A stretch of 64,000 bases of DNA, taken from positions 88,403 to 152,402 of the forward strand of contig NZ_SORW01000052.1 of the NCBI RefSeq assembly GCF_004405105.1, written 5' to 3'. The stretch is from Jeotgalibacillus sp. R-1-5s-1. GTDB taxonomy: Bacteria; Bacillota; Bacilli; Bacillales; Jeotgalibacillaceae. Under the pieces are notes generated by a model. That model was given only the letters and a program-made list of their open reading frames with translations, made no database searches and was not told the DNA's origin. Made by a program: the position numbers and the translations under genes. Of this stretch, positions 19,217-28,849 are shown one piece after another (position 1 is the stretch's first letter; each line of letters opens with the position of its first letter).

Positions 19217-20143
19217 ATGAATATTTTAACGAAGCATTTATCAAAGGATCAGAAAATCGCGATAAACTTATACATACAGCGTGACGCAAGACATGTGGAG
19301 CGTGCGTTTCATCAGTTCAGACAGGGGGAAGGATCACACGAAGCCGTTATTCATGAACTTGAGTCCTATCAGAATGAAGATGGAGGGTTTGGCCATGCGC
19401 TTGAAGCGGACAGCCGTCTGATTGACTCGACTGTTCTGGATACAACGGTCGCGCTGCAGTATTTAATGCAGTTGCCGATTGAAGCCGATCACCCTATGGT
19501 TGTAAAAGCCTTGCATTATTTAATTGTTCAATATGACCGGGACAGAAAGCTGTTTCCGATTGTCCCGGCAACAGTGAATCATGTTCCAAGGGCACCATGG
19601 TGGAATGTCAATGAGGAGACAGGTGAGACAGGATTTGAGCGGATTCCGGGTAATCCGGGAGCTGAAATTCTGGGCTATCTGCATCGTTGCAGAAGTCACA
19701 TATCAGATGTCATCACAGCAGATCTTGAAGAAGCCATGACTGTGCGCCTTCACGCAATTGACAAGTGGGACATGCATGAAATCCAGTGTTATTACCGTCT
19801 GGCGGAGCTTACACACAAGGTGGAGCTGCGGGATCAGATTATACAAAAAATAGCGGCTCAGGCTCATACAGCTTTTACAAAAACGTCTGAAGAGTGGCAG
19901 GGATACGGGCTTCAGCCTTTAAAAATCGTTCAGAGAACGCAGTCACCTCTATATTCCGTCATGGAAGATCTCGTGGAGGAAAATGCCCGCTGGTATGCAG
20001 GTCAGCTGACAAAAGAGGGTTACTGGAATCCATCCTGGGAATGGGGGCAGTACCCGGTTGAGTGGGAACAGGCAAAGAGGGACTGGAGGAGCTATCTGAC
20101 GGTGAATGCGTGTCACCCACCACATTATTTGTTAGGAGAATAA
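19217..20143 (+). CDS. Uncharacterised protein with terpene-cyclase-like alpha-alpha repeats
   Basis: This 308-residue soluble protein has motif ESYQNEDGGFGHALEADSRL, which resembles the QW/GGFG turns of the prenyltransferase and squalene-hopene cyclase alpha-alpha barrel fold. The DXDD motif of true cyclases was not seen, so catalysis is doubtful. It is followed one base later by an AAA ATPase gene and is probably cotranscribed with it. GGAGG precedes the ATG. Function unknown. Confidence 0.6.
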   Translation: MNILTKHLSKDQKIAINLYIQRDARHVERAFHQFRQGEGSHEAVIHELESYQNEDGGFGHALEADSRLIDSTVLDTTVALQYLMQLPIEADHPMVVKALHYLIVQYDRDRKLFPIVPATVNHVPRAPWWNVNEETGETGFERIPGNPGAEILGYLHRCRSHISDVITADLEEAMTVRLHAIDKWDMHEIQCYYRLAELTHKVELRDQIIQKIAAQAHTAFTKTSEEWQGYGLQPLKIVQRTQSPLYSVMEDLVEENARWYAGQLTKEGYWNPSWEWGQYPVEWEQAKRDWRSYLTVNACHPPHYLLGE

Positions 20144-20144
20144 T

Positions 20145-20924
20145 ATGACACATTTACTCAGTATCAGACTTAAAGAACATAATCAACATGAATTTCCGTT
20201 TTCGCTTCCCGTTATCAGGCATTTTAATGAATTGACCTTTTCAAAACCTGTAACGATTCTCGTGGGTGAGAATGGGACAGGAAAGTCAACACTGCTTGAA
20301 GGGATTGCCGCTAACATTGGAAGCCGTCTCCTTGGAGAGCTGTCAATTGATGATGACCCATCTCTCGCTGATGCCAGAAGACTCGGCGAACAGCTGAAGC
20401 TGATCTGGAAAGTCAGAACACGGGAAGGTTTTTTCCTCAGAGCGGATGACTTCATCAATTTCACGAAAAAGCAGGCACAAATCAGGGATGAATACACTGC
20501 ATCATTAAAAGAAATTAAGCAGCGGAATCCAAACAGCCTGGAGGCTTTACCTTATGCGAGAACGCTTTATGAGTTAAAGCAGTTGTACGGGGATGGTCTT
20601 GATGTAAGATCACACGGAGAGGGATTTCTGGATCTGTTCCAGTCAAGACTCCGTCCCGGAGGACTTTATCTGATGGATGAGCCTGAAGCACCGCTGTCTC
20701 CACTTAAACAGCTGACACTCATTTCAATGATTAAAGAGATGGTTAAAAAGGATGCGCAGTTTATCATTGCCACCCATTCCCCGATCCTGATGGCCTGTCC
20801 GGAAGCAGAGCTGCTAGAAATCCAGAATGGAAAGCTGGTCAGTATGGATTATAATGATTTGGAACATGTGAATCTGACCAGATCATTTCTTCAAAATCCT
20901 GAGCAGTACTTGAGGCATTTATAA
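20145..20924 (+). CDS. AAA-family ATPase of the ABC/SMC-like class
   Basis: This 259-residue soluble ATPase has Walker A GENGTGKSTLLEGI, a signature-like SHGEGFLDLF, Walker B GGLYLMDEPEAPLSP and an H-loop IIATHSPILM. This set is typical of stand-alone AAA_21/AAA_23 ATPases rather than transporters; there is no membrane partner. It starts one base after the preceding uncharacterised gene, so the two may work together. Some relatives occur in defence or repair contexts, but nothing here shows that. Confidence 0.75.
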   Translation: MTHLLSIRLKEHNQHEFPFSLPVIRHFNELTFSKPVTILVGENGTGKSTLLEGIAANIGSRLLGELSIDDDPSLADARRLGEQLKLIWKVRTREGFFLRADDFINFTKKQAQIRDEYTASLKEIKQRNPNSLEALPYARTLYELKQLYGDGLDVRSHGEGFLDLFQSRLRPGGLYLMDEPEAPLSPLKQLTLISMIKEMVKKDAQFIIATHSPILMACPEAELLEIQNGKLVSMDYNDLEHVNLTRSFLQNPEQYLRHL

Positions 20925-20933
20925 AACAATATA

Positions 20934-20967
20934 AAAACAGGACACCCGAGCCCGAGTGTCCTGTTTT
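20934..20967. terminator. Bidirectional terminator
   Basis: The 12-bp stem AAAACAGGACAC / GTGTCCTGTTTT lies between the convergent ATPase and peroxiredoxin genes. Confidence 0.85.
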
Positions 20968-20969
20968 GG

Positions 20970-21617
20970 TTATTGATGATTTTTCAGAATGTCAATCACT
21001 TTTTCAGGTGCAGTTCGTTTTGTATAGTCTGAATCAACGTCCGCGAAAATGATTTCGCCTGATTGAGCAACTATAAATGTTGCGGGCTTAGGCAATTCCC
21101 AATCTTCATTTCCGTTATGTCCAGGTACATCAAGCCCGGAATCCTTATAAACGTCAATCAGATAATCAGGCATTTTGAACACAAGATCAAATTGCTCTGC
21201 AACACGGTTTTTCTCATCGCTTAATACTTTGTATTGCAGGTTGTTTTTCTCCTTGGTTGATAGAGAAGAGTCCGGCGTTTCAGGGCTGATGGCAATCAGC
21301 TGTGCCCCTGCCTCCTGAATGTCCGGCAGCTTTGCCTGATAAGCTTTTAACTCAAGATTACAGTATGGGCACCATCCGCCACGGTAAAAGGTAATAATGA
21401 CAGGACCTTTAGACAGTTCTTCATTTAAAGATACGGACTGACCAGTTGCATCAGGCAGAGTGAAGTCAGGTGCGTGATCTCCCGTTTTCAACCCTTTAGC
21501 GATCCCTGATTCCTCAAGCTCTTTTGTGGCCTGTGCCATGATTCTCTGCTTTTCTTCAGGTGCTTTTTGTTTAAACGTTTCTTTATACGATTTAATTTCC
21601 TCGAATAAAGTTGCCAT
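20970..21617 (-). CDS. Peroxiredoxin-like (AhpC/TSA) thiol oxidoreductase
   Basis: This 215-residue soluble thioredoxin-fold protein has the opening GDHAPDFTLPDATGQSVSL and the active-site segment FYRGGWCPYCNLELKAY. The CPYC pair is typical of the peroxiredoxin-like group rather than of 2-Cys AhpC. It likely reduces peroxides or disulfides in the cytosol. The ATG at 21617 is used because GGGAGGG lies 8 bases upstream. It stands alone. Confidence 0.82.
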   Translation of the reverse strand: MATLFEEIKSYKETFKQKAPEEKQRIMAQATKELEESGIAKGLKTGDHAPDFTLPDATGQSVSLNEELSKGPVIITFYRGGWCPYCNLELKAYQAKLPDIQEAGAQLIAISPETPDSSLSTKEKNNLQYKVLSDEKNRVAEQFDLVFKMPDYLIDVYKDSGLDVPGHNGNEDWELPKPATFIVAQSGEIIFADVDSDYTKRTAPEKVIDILKNHQ

Positions 21618-21811
21618 ATTGAAGCCCTCCCTGTAAAAAAATCTGAACAATTTAAACCTTATCAGCCTTATCGGAATAAATCATGGATTTTGCTCATGCA
21701 AAGATTTTCAACTACGTGACATTCAGATGATTTTTTGGTAAGATAATCACCGACCTGTTTAATTCCGAGTATATTGATATGAATAATAATATTTGAATGG
21801 AGCGTGCTGAA

Positions 21812-22450
21812 ATGGGACGTGAATTTGTTGAAATTTTTGATGAGTGGGTCGAGACTTATGATGATTCGGTTAGCGGTAAAGATGAGGAGTATCAGGCTGT
21901 CTTTGCCGGCTACGATGCAATATTAGATGAGGTGGCCTCTCTTGCAAAAGGCCGGACGATTGAATTTGGAACGGGTACCGGAAATCTGACGGAGAAGCTG
22001 TTAATCAAAGGACTTGATGTGCTGGGGATTGAGCCGAATGGTGCGATGCGTGCAAGAACCCAGGAACGCTTTCCGAAGCTTGATCTGGCAGACGGAGACT
22101 TTATGGAATTTCCGCTGGACGGTAAACCGGTTGATACCTTTGTAAGCACCTATGCTTTTCATCATTTAACAGATGACGAAAAAGCGAAAGCGGCTGCACT
22201 TTACGGCTCTCTTTTACAGCAGGGCGGGCAGGTTGTGTTTGCAGACACAATTTTTAAAAACGAAGAAGCAAAGCTTGCCCGGTGGAAAAAGGTTGAAGAG
22301 CAGGGCTATCATAATCTGCTAGAAGATTTAAAGCGGGAGTATTATACAACCGTCCCTGTGATGGAAAAGCTCTTCATAGATGCAGGGTTTACCGTTACAT
22401 TCAAACAGCTGAATGAATACGCATGGCTGATCCACGCGATTAAAGCGTGA
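21812..22450 (+). CDS. yrrT: YrrT-type SAM-dependent methyltransferase
   Basis: This 212-residue class I methyltransferase has motif I EFGTGTGNLTEKLL and a post-motif II VSTYAFHHLTDDEK. It heads the cluster yrrT-luxS-mccA-mccB, the place YrrT holds in B. subtilis, where the operon is under CymR control. Its methyl acceptor is unknown. The ATG at 21812 is chosen because GGAG lies about 9 bases upstream; the ATG at 21797 overlaps that site. Confidence 0.85.
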   Translation: MGREFVEIFDEWVETYDDSVSGKDEEYQAVFAGYDAILDEVASLAKGRTIEFGTGTGNLTEKLLIKGLDVLGIEPNGAMRARTQERFPKLDLADGDFMEFPLDGKPVDTFVSTYAFHHLTDDEKAKAAALYGSLLQQGGQVVFADTIFKNEEAKLARWKKVEEQGYHNLLEDLKREYYTTVPVMEKLFIDAGFTVTFKQLNEYAWLIHAIKA

Positions 22451-22525
22451 GCCGGTATTCCTGTACAGGACCGGTTGAAACCATGTAAGATAGAGGAAAT
22501 AACGCATCCAAAGGAGAGATTCTAA

Positions 22526-22999
22526 ATGTCTAAGAAAATGAACGTAGAAAGCTTTAATCTGGACCATACAAAGGTAAAGGCTCCTTATGTGAGACTTGTC
22601 GGTGTGACAACTGGACACAATGGCGATGAAATCCATAAGTATGATGTCCGTTTTAAGCAGCCGAATAAAGAGCATATGGTGATGGACGGCCTGCATTCTC
22701 TTGAGCACCTGATGGCTGAAAATATCCGAAATCATATGTCAAACGTGATCGATATCGGGCCGATGGGCTGCCAGACAGGATTCTATCTGTCTGTCATTAA
22801 CCATGATAACTACGATGAGATTTTAACGGTGCTTGAAGCAACACTGAACGATGTGCTGAAAGCAGAAGAAGTACCAGCCTGCAATGAAGTTCAGTGTGGA
22901 TGGGCGGCAAACCACAGCCTTGAAGGAGCAAAGGAAATCGCAACTGACATGCTGGCAAAACGCGATGAGTGGAAAGATGTATTTGGCGAGGATCAGTAA
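22526..22999 (+). CDS. luxS: S-ribosylhomocysteine lyase
   Basis: This 157-residue metal enzyme cleaves S-ribosylhomocysteine to homocysteine and the autoinducer-2 precursor. The zinc-binding HSLEH motif is at residues 57-61, with the third ligand Cys in ACNEVQCGW and the catalytic Cys in MGCQTGF. It sits where B. subtilis has mtnN in the same operon, so the homocysteine it makes feeds mccA directly. It abuts mccA with no gap. Confidence 0.96.
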   Translation: MSKKMNVESFNLDHTKVKAPYVRLVGVTTGHNGDEIHKYDVRFKQPNKEHMVMDGLHSLEHLMAENIRNHMSNVIDIGPMGCQTGFYLSVINHDNYDEILTVLEATLNDVLKAEEVPACNEVQCGWAANHSLEGAKEIATDMLAKRDEWKDVFGEDQ

Positions 23000-23920
23000 A
23001 TGAAGGTTGCGAAAAATGTTCAGGAACTGATTGGCAATACGCCAATCGTTGAAATCTCCGGCATACCGATTCCAAACCAATGCCGGATCTTTGCCAAGCT
23101 GGAATATTTTAATCCGGGCGGCAGTGTGAAAGACCGACTCGGCATGGAACTGCTCGCCGACGCCATTGCGCGCGGCGAGCTCAAGCCGGGCGGAACGATT
23201 ATTGAGCCGACAGCCGGCAACACAGGGATCGGTCTTGCACTTGCTGCAGTTGGCCGGGGGTATCGGGTGATGTTTGTTGTGCCTGAAAAGTTCAGTGTGG
23301 AAAAGCAGACGCTGATGCGCGCACTTGGTGCAGAAGTCGTCAATACCCCTACAGCGGAAGGCATGAAAGGTGCCATTGCCAAAGCGGAGGAGCTCGTTCG
23401 TGAAATCGATGGTGCATTTTCACCCGCACAATTTGGCAACCCTGCAAACCCTGACACGTATTACAAAACGATGGGACCTGAAATCTGGCGCGATCTGGAT
23501 GGTCAGGTTGATATTTTTGTCGCCGGAGCAGGCACAGGCGGAACGTTCATGGGGAACGCCCGTTATTTAAAAGATCAAAACCCTGATATTAAAACGGTGA
23601 TTGTTGAACCGGAGGGCTCTACGATCAATGGTGGAGAAGCCGGACCTCACCGGACTGAAGGAATTGGAATGGAATTTTTGCCGGATTATATGGACCGTGC
23701 CTATTTTGATGCGGTACATACGGTTTACGATACAGATGCATTTTACTGGGTGAAGGAGCTTGCTGCCAAAGAAGGTCTTTTAGTCGGAAGCTCAGCAGGC
23801 GCCGCGTTTTATGCTGCCCTGAAAGAAGCTGAAACCGCTAAAGAGGGAAGTCATATCGTCACGATTTTTGCAGACAGCAGTGAGCGCTATCTCAGCCAGA
23901 ATATTTATAAGGGTGATTAA
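23000..23920 (+). CDS. mccA: O-acetylserine-dependent cystathionine beta-synthase
   Basis: This 306-residue PLP enzyme of the cysteine synthase family has the PLP lysine in GGSVKDRLGM and phosphate loop AGTGGTFMG. By position between luxS and a gamma-lyase it is MccA (B. subtilis YrhA), which condenses homocysteine with O-acetylserine. On sequence alone it could be read as an ordinary cysteine synthase; the context decides. The start follows luxS immediately. Confidence 0.9.
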   Translation: MKVAKNVQELIGNTPIVEISGIPIPNQCRIFAKLEYFNPGGSVKDRLGMELLADAIARGELKPGGTIIEPTAGNTGIGLALAAVGRGYRVMFVVPEKFSVEKQTLMRALGAEVVNTPTAEGMKGAIAKAEELVREIDGAFSPAQFGNPANPDTYYKTMGPEIWRDLDGQVDIFVAGAGTGGTFMGNARYLKDQNPDIKTVIVEPEGSTINGGEAGPHRTEGIGMEFLPDYMDRAYFDAVHTVYDTDAFYWVKELAAKEGLLVGSSAGAAFYAALKEAETAKEGSHIVTIFADSSERYLSQNIYKGD

Positions 23921-25063
<1,143 letters not shown>

Positions 25064-25071
25064 TTAAACGA

Positions 25072-25097
25072 GTCGGGGCCTGGTGCCCCGGCTTTTT
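25072..25097 (+). terminator. Terminator of the yrrT-mccB operon
   Basis: The GC-rich stem CGGGGC / GCCCCG is followed by TTTTTT, 9 bases past mccB. Confidence 0.85.
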
Positions 25098-25167
25098 TGT
25101 GTTTGAGGAGGACGGTGCGCGTGTGCAGGTAAAGCTGGGGAGAACGGGAGGGGGAAGGTGGTGGTGG

Positions 25168-25368
25168 AATTAATTCCTTCATTCCCGACAATCATTCATT
25201 CGTTTGAGAAATTAATTCAATGGTTTCAGATCAGAATCCCTTCTTTTGGGAAATTAATTCCCTCATTTAGCTATCAATCCTTTATAATTCCTTCTTTAGA
25301 ACCCATTGATTCCATCACTTCCCGATTTTATTCCATCGCTCCAGCATCGCATTCCATCATTTCCCGTA
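25168..25368 (+). repeat. 21-bp step array F, ATTCC word, nine units (5+4)
   Basis: ATTC(C/A)YTC begins at 25173, 25194, 25215, about 25236 and 25257. A step of 30 follows, and then 25287, 25309, 25330 and 25351 (22, 21, 21). The span from first to last unit is 178 bases, as in the arrays at 617, 39966 and 61939. It lies between mccB and the dioxygenase gene. Between 25380 and 25490 nothing further was recognised. Confidence 0.88.
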
Positions 25369-25496
25369 TCCATCACTAAAACGATTGTTTGCCGCGAATC
25401 CAGTCCTGTCTCAATGAAGTCGTCTGGGTCCGCGTCATCCCGATTCAGCATTGAAAACCATCACAGAACCTTATCATATCAACGTTTACAGAAAAA

Positions 25497-25514
25497 TATC
25501 TCGAATTCGAGATA
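25497..25514. promoter_or_regulatory. MhqR-type operator 1
   Basis: TATCTCGAATTCGAGATA is an 18-bp perfect palindrome, extended to 24 bp by AAA / TTT. It equals the known B. subtilis MhqR operator form (tATCTcgaattcgAGATa). Confidence 0.85.
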
Positions 25515-25520
25515 TTTTTA

Positions 25521-25549
25521 TTGCTAATCTGAACCAGATGATTTACAAT
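25521..25549 (+). promoter_or_regulatory. Promoter of the ring-cleaving dioxygenase gene
   Basis: TTGCTA (25521-25526) and TACAAT (25544-25549) are 17 bases apart. The promoter lies between the two MhqR-type boxes. Confidence 0.7.
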
Positions 25550-25561
25550 AAAAACAAGAAA

Positions 25562-25579
25562 TATCTCAGTTTCGAGATA
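25562..25579. promoter_or_regulatory. MhqR-type operator 2
   Basis: TATCTCAGTTTCGAGATA differs from the perfect palindrome at 25497 in three central positions. Its centre is 65 bases from that of the first box, and it lies just before the ribosome binding site. Confidence 0.8.
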
Positions 25580-25594
25580 AAAGGAGTGAACGAC

Positions 25595-26569
25595 ATGAAT
25601 GTAACAGGAATTCATCACGTTTCAGCGATCACAGGATCCGCTGAAAAAAACCATCATTTTTTTACAAAGGTTTTAGGTATGAGACTTGTCAAGCGTACCG
25701 TTAACCAGGACGATACATCTTCTTATCACTTATTTTATGCAGACGCAGTAGGAAGTCCGGGAACGGATATGACGTATTTTGATATCCCGATGGCGGGTCG
25801 CACGTATCCTGGTGTATCAAGCATTTCAAATACAGCCTTCCGGGTACCGACAACGGATTCTCTTCACTACTGGAAAAATCGTTTTGAAGAGCTAGGTGTT
25901 AAACACGATGAGATTGAAAAGCGTGCAGACCGCGATACGCTTTATTTTGAGGATGAAGAGGGCTCCCGTCTGATGCTGGTGGCGGATAATGGAGAAGAAG
26001 GGGTGGCGCCAGGTGTACCGTGGACAGGTGCAGGTATCCCTGAGGAACATGCAATTGTTGGGCTGGGGCCGGTTACATTGACCGTTCGGAGAGCTCAGAA
26101 AACGATTGATGTGTTAGAAAAAATACTCGGCTTTAAAAAGATTGGAGAATATCCAAATCGCGCAGGTGCAGAGTTTCCAGCGATCCAGGTGATGTCTGTC
26201 GCTGAAGGCGGTACAGGTGCAGAGGTTCATATAGAAGAACGCCCTGACCTTCCACCGGAGCGCCCGGGTCGAGGCAGTGTCCACCATGTGGCTTTCCGCA
26301 TTCCAACTTACGAAGAATACGAAAAGTGGGATGAGCGCATCCGCAGCTTCGGCTTCATCACATCCGGCGAAGTGGACCGCTTCTACTTCCGCAGCATTTA
26401 CTTCCGTGAATCAAACGGCATTTTGTTTGAACTCGCAACCGATGCACCGGGCTTTGCAACGGACGAGGATATGGAGCATCTTGGTGAAGGACTTGCACTG
26501 CCGCCATTCCTGGAGCCACGTCGCGAACAAATCGAAGCACGTCTTCGCCCGCTTGAAATTAAACAATAG
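25595..26569 (+). CDS. Ring-cleaving dioxygenase (MhqO/MhqA type, glyoxalase fold)
   Basis: This 324-residue protein has two vicinal-oxygen-chelate halves, with metal-binding His residues in GIHHVSAITGS and SVHHVAFRIPTYEEY and the C-terminal Glu in FRESNGILFELATD. This class opens hydroquinone or catechol rings during quinone stress in Bacillus. The two flanking MhqR-type operators support this role. The ATG at 25595 follows AAAGGAG; a longer frame upstream would run through the promoter. No mhqR gene lies nearby, so the repressor must be encoded elsewhere. Confidence 0.87.
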   Translation: MNVTGIHHVSAITGSAEKNHHFFTKVLGMRLVKRTVNQDDTSSYHLFYADAVGSPGTDMTYFDIPMAGRTYPGVSSISNTAFRVPTTDSLHYWKNRFEELGVKHDEIEKRADRDTLYFEDEEGSRLMLVADNGEEGVAPGVPWTGAGIPEEHAIVGLGPVTLTVRRAQKTIDVLEKILGFKKIGEYPNRAGAEFPAIQVMSVAEGGTGAEVHIEERPDLPPERPGRGSVHHVAFRIPTYEEYEKWDERIRSFGFITSGEVDRFYFRSIYFRESNGILFELATDAPGFATDEDMEHLGEGLALPPFLEPRREQIEARLRPLEIKQ

Positions 26570-26572
26570 TTT

Positions 26573-26611
26573 AAAACGCTAAATGGAGGATGCCTCCGTT
26601 TAGCGTTTTTT
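26573..26611 (+). terminator. Terminator of the dioxygenase gene
   Basis: The stem AAAACGCTAAATGGAGG / CCTCCGTTTAGCGTTTT has a 3-base loop and a T-tract, directly past the stop. Confidence 0.9.
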
Positions 26612-26640
26612 CTTTCCGCAAAAGTGACAGCCTTTTAGAG

Positions 26641-26762
26641 AGAGTGGTTAAATAAGTGAAGAAAGTGGTTGAATCATTGAAAAGAGTGGTTAAATCACCC
26701 AAAAGAGTGGTCAAATAAACTTCAAAAGTAGTCAAATCACCCAAAAAAGTGGTCAAATCCCA
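26641..26762 (+). repeat. 21-bp step array G, AGTGGTYAAATMA word, six units
   Basis: AGTGGTTAAATAA and variants begin at 26643, 26664, 26685, 26706, 26727 and 26748: five steps of exactly 21. Word, orientation and unit number equal those of the array at 12130. It lies in a convergent gap between two terminators. Confidence 0.92.
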
Positions 26763-26782
26763 AGACACGACTCAGCCACCAC

Positions 26783-26812
26783 AAAAAAAGCTCTCCCATT
26801 TAAGGAAGAGCT
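26783..26812 (-). terminator. Terminator of the His-rich protein gene
   Basis: The hairpin AGCTCTTCC / GGGAGAGCT (read on the minus strand) is followed by seven T, 11 bases past the stop. Confidence 0.8.
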
Positions 26813-26822
26813 CTCAATTCAT

Positions 26823-27158
26823 TCATCCTTTATCAATAATTTCAACCGGGCCGTGATCATCACAATGACCATCATGTACATGGTGCAGACGTCCATTTAC
26901 AAGATAATCGAAATGGTCTCCGTGCGGAACAAGCTCGTGTCCGCAGTCCTCAGTGTGGTTACATCCGCAGTCAGTCGGCTGGCAATCTGCCGGGTTTGTC
27001 TCTGAAACCTCGATTTTACAATCATCCCAGTGTCCTTCATGCTCATGATGCAAATGCCCATCATGTACATAATCAACATGATCACCGTGCTGAATCTTCG
27101 TATGACCGCATGCCATGCTGTGCTCGTGCGGATGTGGACCTTCATGTTTTGTGTGCAT
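26823..27158 (-). CDS. His/Asp-rich probable metal-binding protein with two internal repeats
   Basis: This 111-residue soluble protein is extremely rich in His, with Asp and Cys. Two copies of the unit HGDHxDYxxxGxLHHxHxGHxDD (starting near residues 24 and 79) flank a Cys-containing linker (DCQPTDCGCNHTEDCGH). Such a density of His and Cys points to zinc or another transition metal, for storage or delivery; this is inference. Related proteins exist in many bacteria without a firm function. The ATG at 27158 has GGAGG nine bases upstream. Confidence 0.7.
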   Translation of the reverse strand: MHTKHEGPHPHEHSMACGHTKIQHGDHVDYVHDGHLHHEHEGHWDDCKIEVSETNPADCQPTDCGCNHTEDCGHELVPHGDHFDYLVNGRLHHVHDGHCDDHGPVEIIDKG

Positions 27159-27327
27159 GTTTTCAAACACCTCCAAGGAATTATAACTACTTTTTTCCCG
27201 AATATTCAGATTATATTCAGTCTCATCCTGATTTTTTTATAAAAATGAGATCCCAAAAACTTCTTGCAATCTCTCAATCCTTAAATGCTATAATAGACCT
27301 TGGAAAAACATTTCGATATGGACGGAT

Positions 27328-27485
27328 AAAGGTGCTGATCATCAATGATCAGTTAAAAGGGAAGCTGGTGCAATTCCAGCGCGGTCCCGCCACTGTAAAT
27401 GACTGCGATTTGCCAATACCACTGTAGCTCACGTGCTATGGGAAGGGGTAAAACGCGATAGTCATGAGCCAGGAGACCTGCCTTG
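27328..27485 (+). ncRNA. Cobalamin riboswitch
   Basis: The diagnostic B12 elements are present in order: AAGGTGC at the 5' stem, AAAAGGGAAGC, GGTGCAATTCCAGCGCGG, CCCGCCACTGT, and the B12 box GAGCCAGGAGACCTGCC near the 3' end. It precedes the corrinoid operon and should shut it off when adenosylcobalamin is plentiful. The 3' strand is followed by a terminator whose 5' arm (CTCCTGG, 27580-27586) is complementary to CCAGGAG of the B12 box, giving a possible alternative pairing. Confidence 0.96.
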
Positions 27486-27576
27486 ATTCCATCACACCAT
27501 GTATACCTACGAGGATAGGTTGGTGTTGCGGCTCCCGTTTGTCTCCTTGCAGCAAACGGCATTTCCTGCAACCCTG

Positions 27577-27600
27577 CATCTCCTGGTGAGATGTTTTTTT
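27577..27600 (+). terminator. Riboswitch-controlled terminator
   Basis: The stem CATCTC / GAGATG with a 5-base loop is followed by seven T, about 90 bases after the B12 box. Confidence 0.85.
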
Positions 27601-27707
27601 ATTTTCTTTGAAATCCGCTCCCGTTTGATTTGCGCTTAGGCTAGAATCAGCTTCTGCGGTCAACAAAGAAATAAAGCTGGACAATATGGTAGAAGCTCAT
27701 ATAATTA

Positions 27708-27823
27708 GTGCCGGAAATCTGCGAGACTCCTGCGGGAGTGGGCAGGCTGGTGAGACTCTGAAAAGCCGTAGGCTTGAAGAGGCTCACCGCCTCCCCCGCG
27801 GAAAGCGAGTGGATTTCCGGCAC
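27708..27823. repeat. Intergenic hairpin element, copy in the btu leader
   Basis: Perfect 12-bp outer arms GTGCCGGAAATC / GATTTCCGGCAC enclose the shared core words GACTCCTGCGGGAG, GGTGAGACTC, GGCTCACCGCCTCC and CCCGCGGAAAGCG. It lies between the riboswitch terminator and btuF, so it is transcribed as part of the operon leader. Confidence 0.8.
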
Positions 27824-27880
27824 GGTTCATTGATAAGCTGCTGTGTTATCCATACATAAAAAGATTCGGGGGAAAAAGCA

Positions 27881-28849
27881 ATGAAGAAATGGTTCAGTAT
27901 TTTACTCGCAGCAGGACTTTTAGCGGCCTGCTCAGAGGACATCCAAAATGAAGCGCAGCCTGAGACAAATGAAGAACCTCAGGAAGAAACGGCAGGCGAA
28001 GAATCAGCCTTCCCTGTAACCGTTACGGACGCGACAGGTGAAGACATCACGATTGAAGAACAGCCGGAGGCGATCGTATCCATGATTCCAAGTAACACAG
28101 AAATCGCCTATGCACTTGGGCTTGATGAAGAAATTGTCGGTGTCTCCGATTTTGATAATTATCCGGAAGCAGCACTTGAAGTAGAAAAAATCGGCGGCCT
28201 TGAATTTAATGTGGAGAAGATTATTTCGCTTCAGCCGGACGTTGTGTTAGCGCATGATTCAAATGCAGGAGCAGCGGAGGGACTTCAGCAGATTAAGGAT
28301 GCGGGAATTCCGGTTGTGGTCATTGAAAATGCAACAGATTTTGAGCAGGTATACGACACGATTGAAATGATCGGTCAGGTGACGGGAACGACAGGTGAAG
28401 CAGAGCAGATCGTTGCTGATATGCAGGCTGGTTTTGATGAAATCGCAGAAAAGGCTTCAGCCATTTCTGAAGAGGACCGTAAGCAGGTTCTTGTTGATGT
28501 ATCAGGCCTGCCGGAGGTTTATGTAGCAGGTAACAACACGTTCATGCAGGAAATGCTGGATCTGATAAATGCGGATAATGTAGCAGCTGACCAGGAAGGA
28601 TTCGTGATGCTTTCTGAAGAGGAGATTGTCAGCAGAAATCCGGAAACAGTGGTTCTGACATACGGAGAATTTGTAGAAGATCCTGTAGGTCAGTGGATGA
28701 GTCACGGCGGATTCAGCGAAGTGGCAGCGGTCCAGAATGAGGACCTTCATGTAGTACCATCTGATCCGGTCAACCGTTCAGGCCCTAGATTAGTTGAAGG
28801 AACACAGGCGCTTGCAGAAGCGATCTACCCTGATGTTTTCGCAGAGTAA
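27881..28849 (+). CDS. btuF: Corrinoid-binding lipoprotein of the ABC importer
   Basis: This 322-residue BtuF/TroA-fold lipoprotein has a signal peptide with lipobox LLAAC (Cys 17), an acidic linker, and then VTDATGEDITIEEQPEAIVSM and GVSDFDNYPEAA as in helical-backbone periplasmic binding proteins for B12. It lies outside the membrane and feeds cobalamins and cobinamides to BtuCD. It is the first gene after the cobalamin riboswitch. Confidence 0.92.
   Translation: MKKWFSILLAAGLLAACSEDIQNEAQPETNEEPQEETAGEESAFPVTVTDATGEDITIEEQPEAIVSMIPSNTEIAYALGLDEEIVGVSDFDNYPEAALEVEKIGGLEFNVEKIISLQPDVVLAHDSNAGAAEGLQQIKDAGIPVVVIENATDFEQVYDTIEMIGQVTGTTGEAEQIVADMQAGFDEIAEKASAISEEDRKQVLVDVSGLPEVYVAGNNTFMQEMLDLINADNVAADQEGFVMLSEEEIVSRNPETVVLTYGEFVEDPVGQWMSHGGFSEVAAVQNEDLHVVPSDPVNRSGPRLVEGTQALAEAIYPDVFAE

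Noticed and set aside
25168..25368. Open frames rich in IPSF, LTTF or GHF heptads as small proteins
   Set aside because: They coincide with the 21-bp arrays, lack ribosome binding sites, and the 22-bp steps break the frame. Treated as DNA repeats, with the coding alternative listed as a finding.
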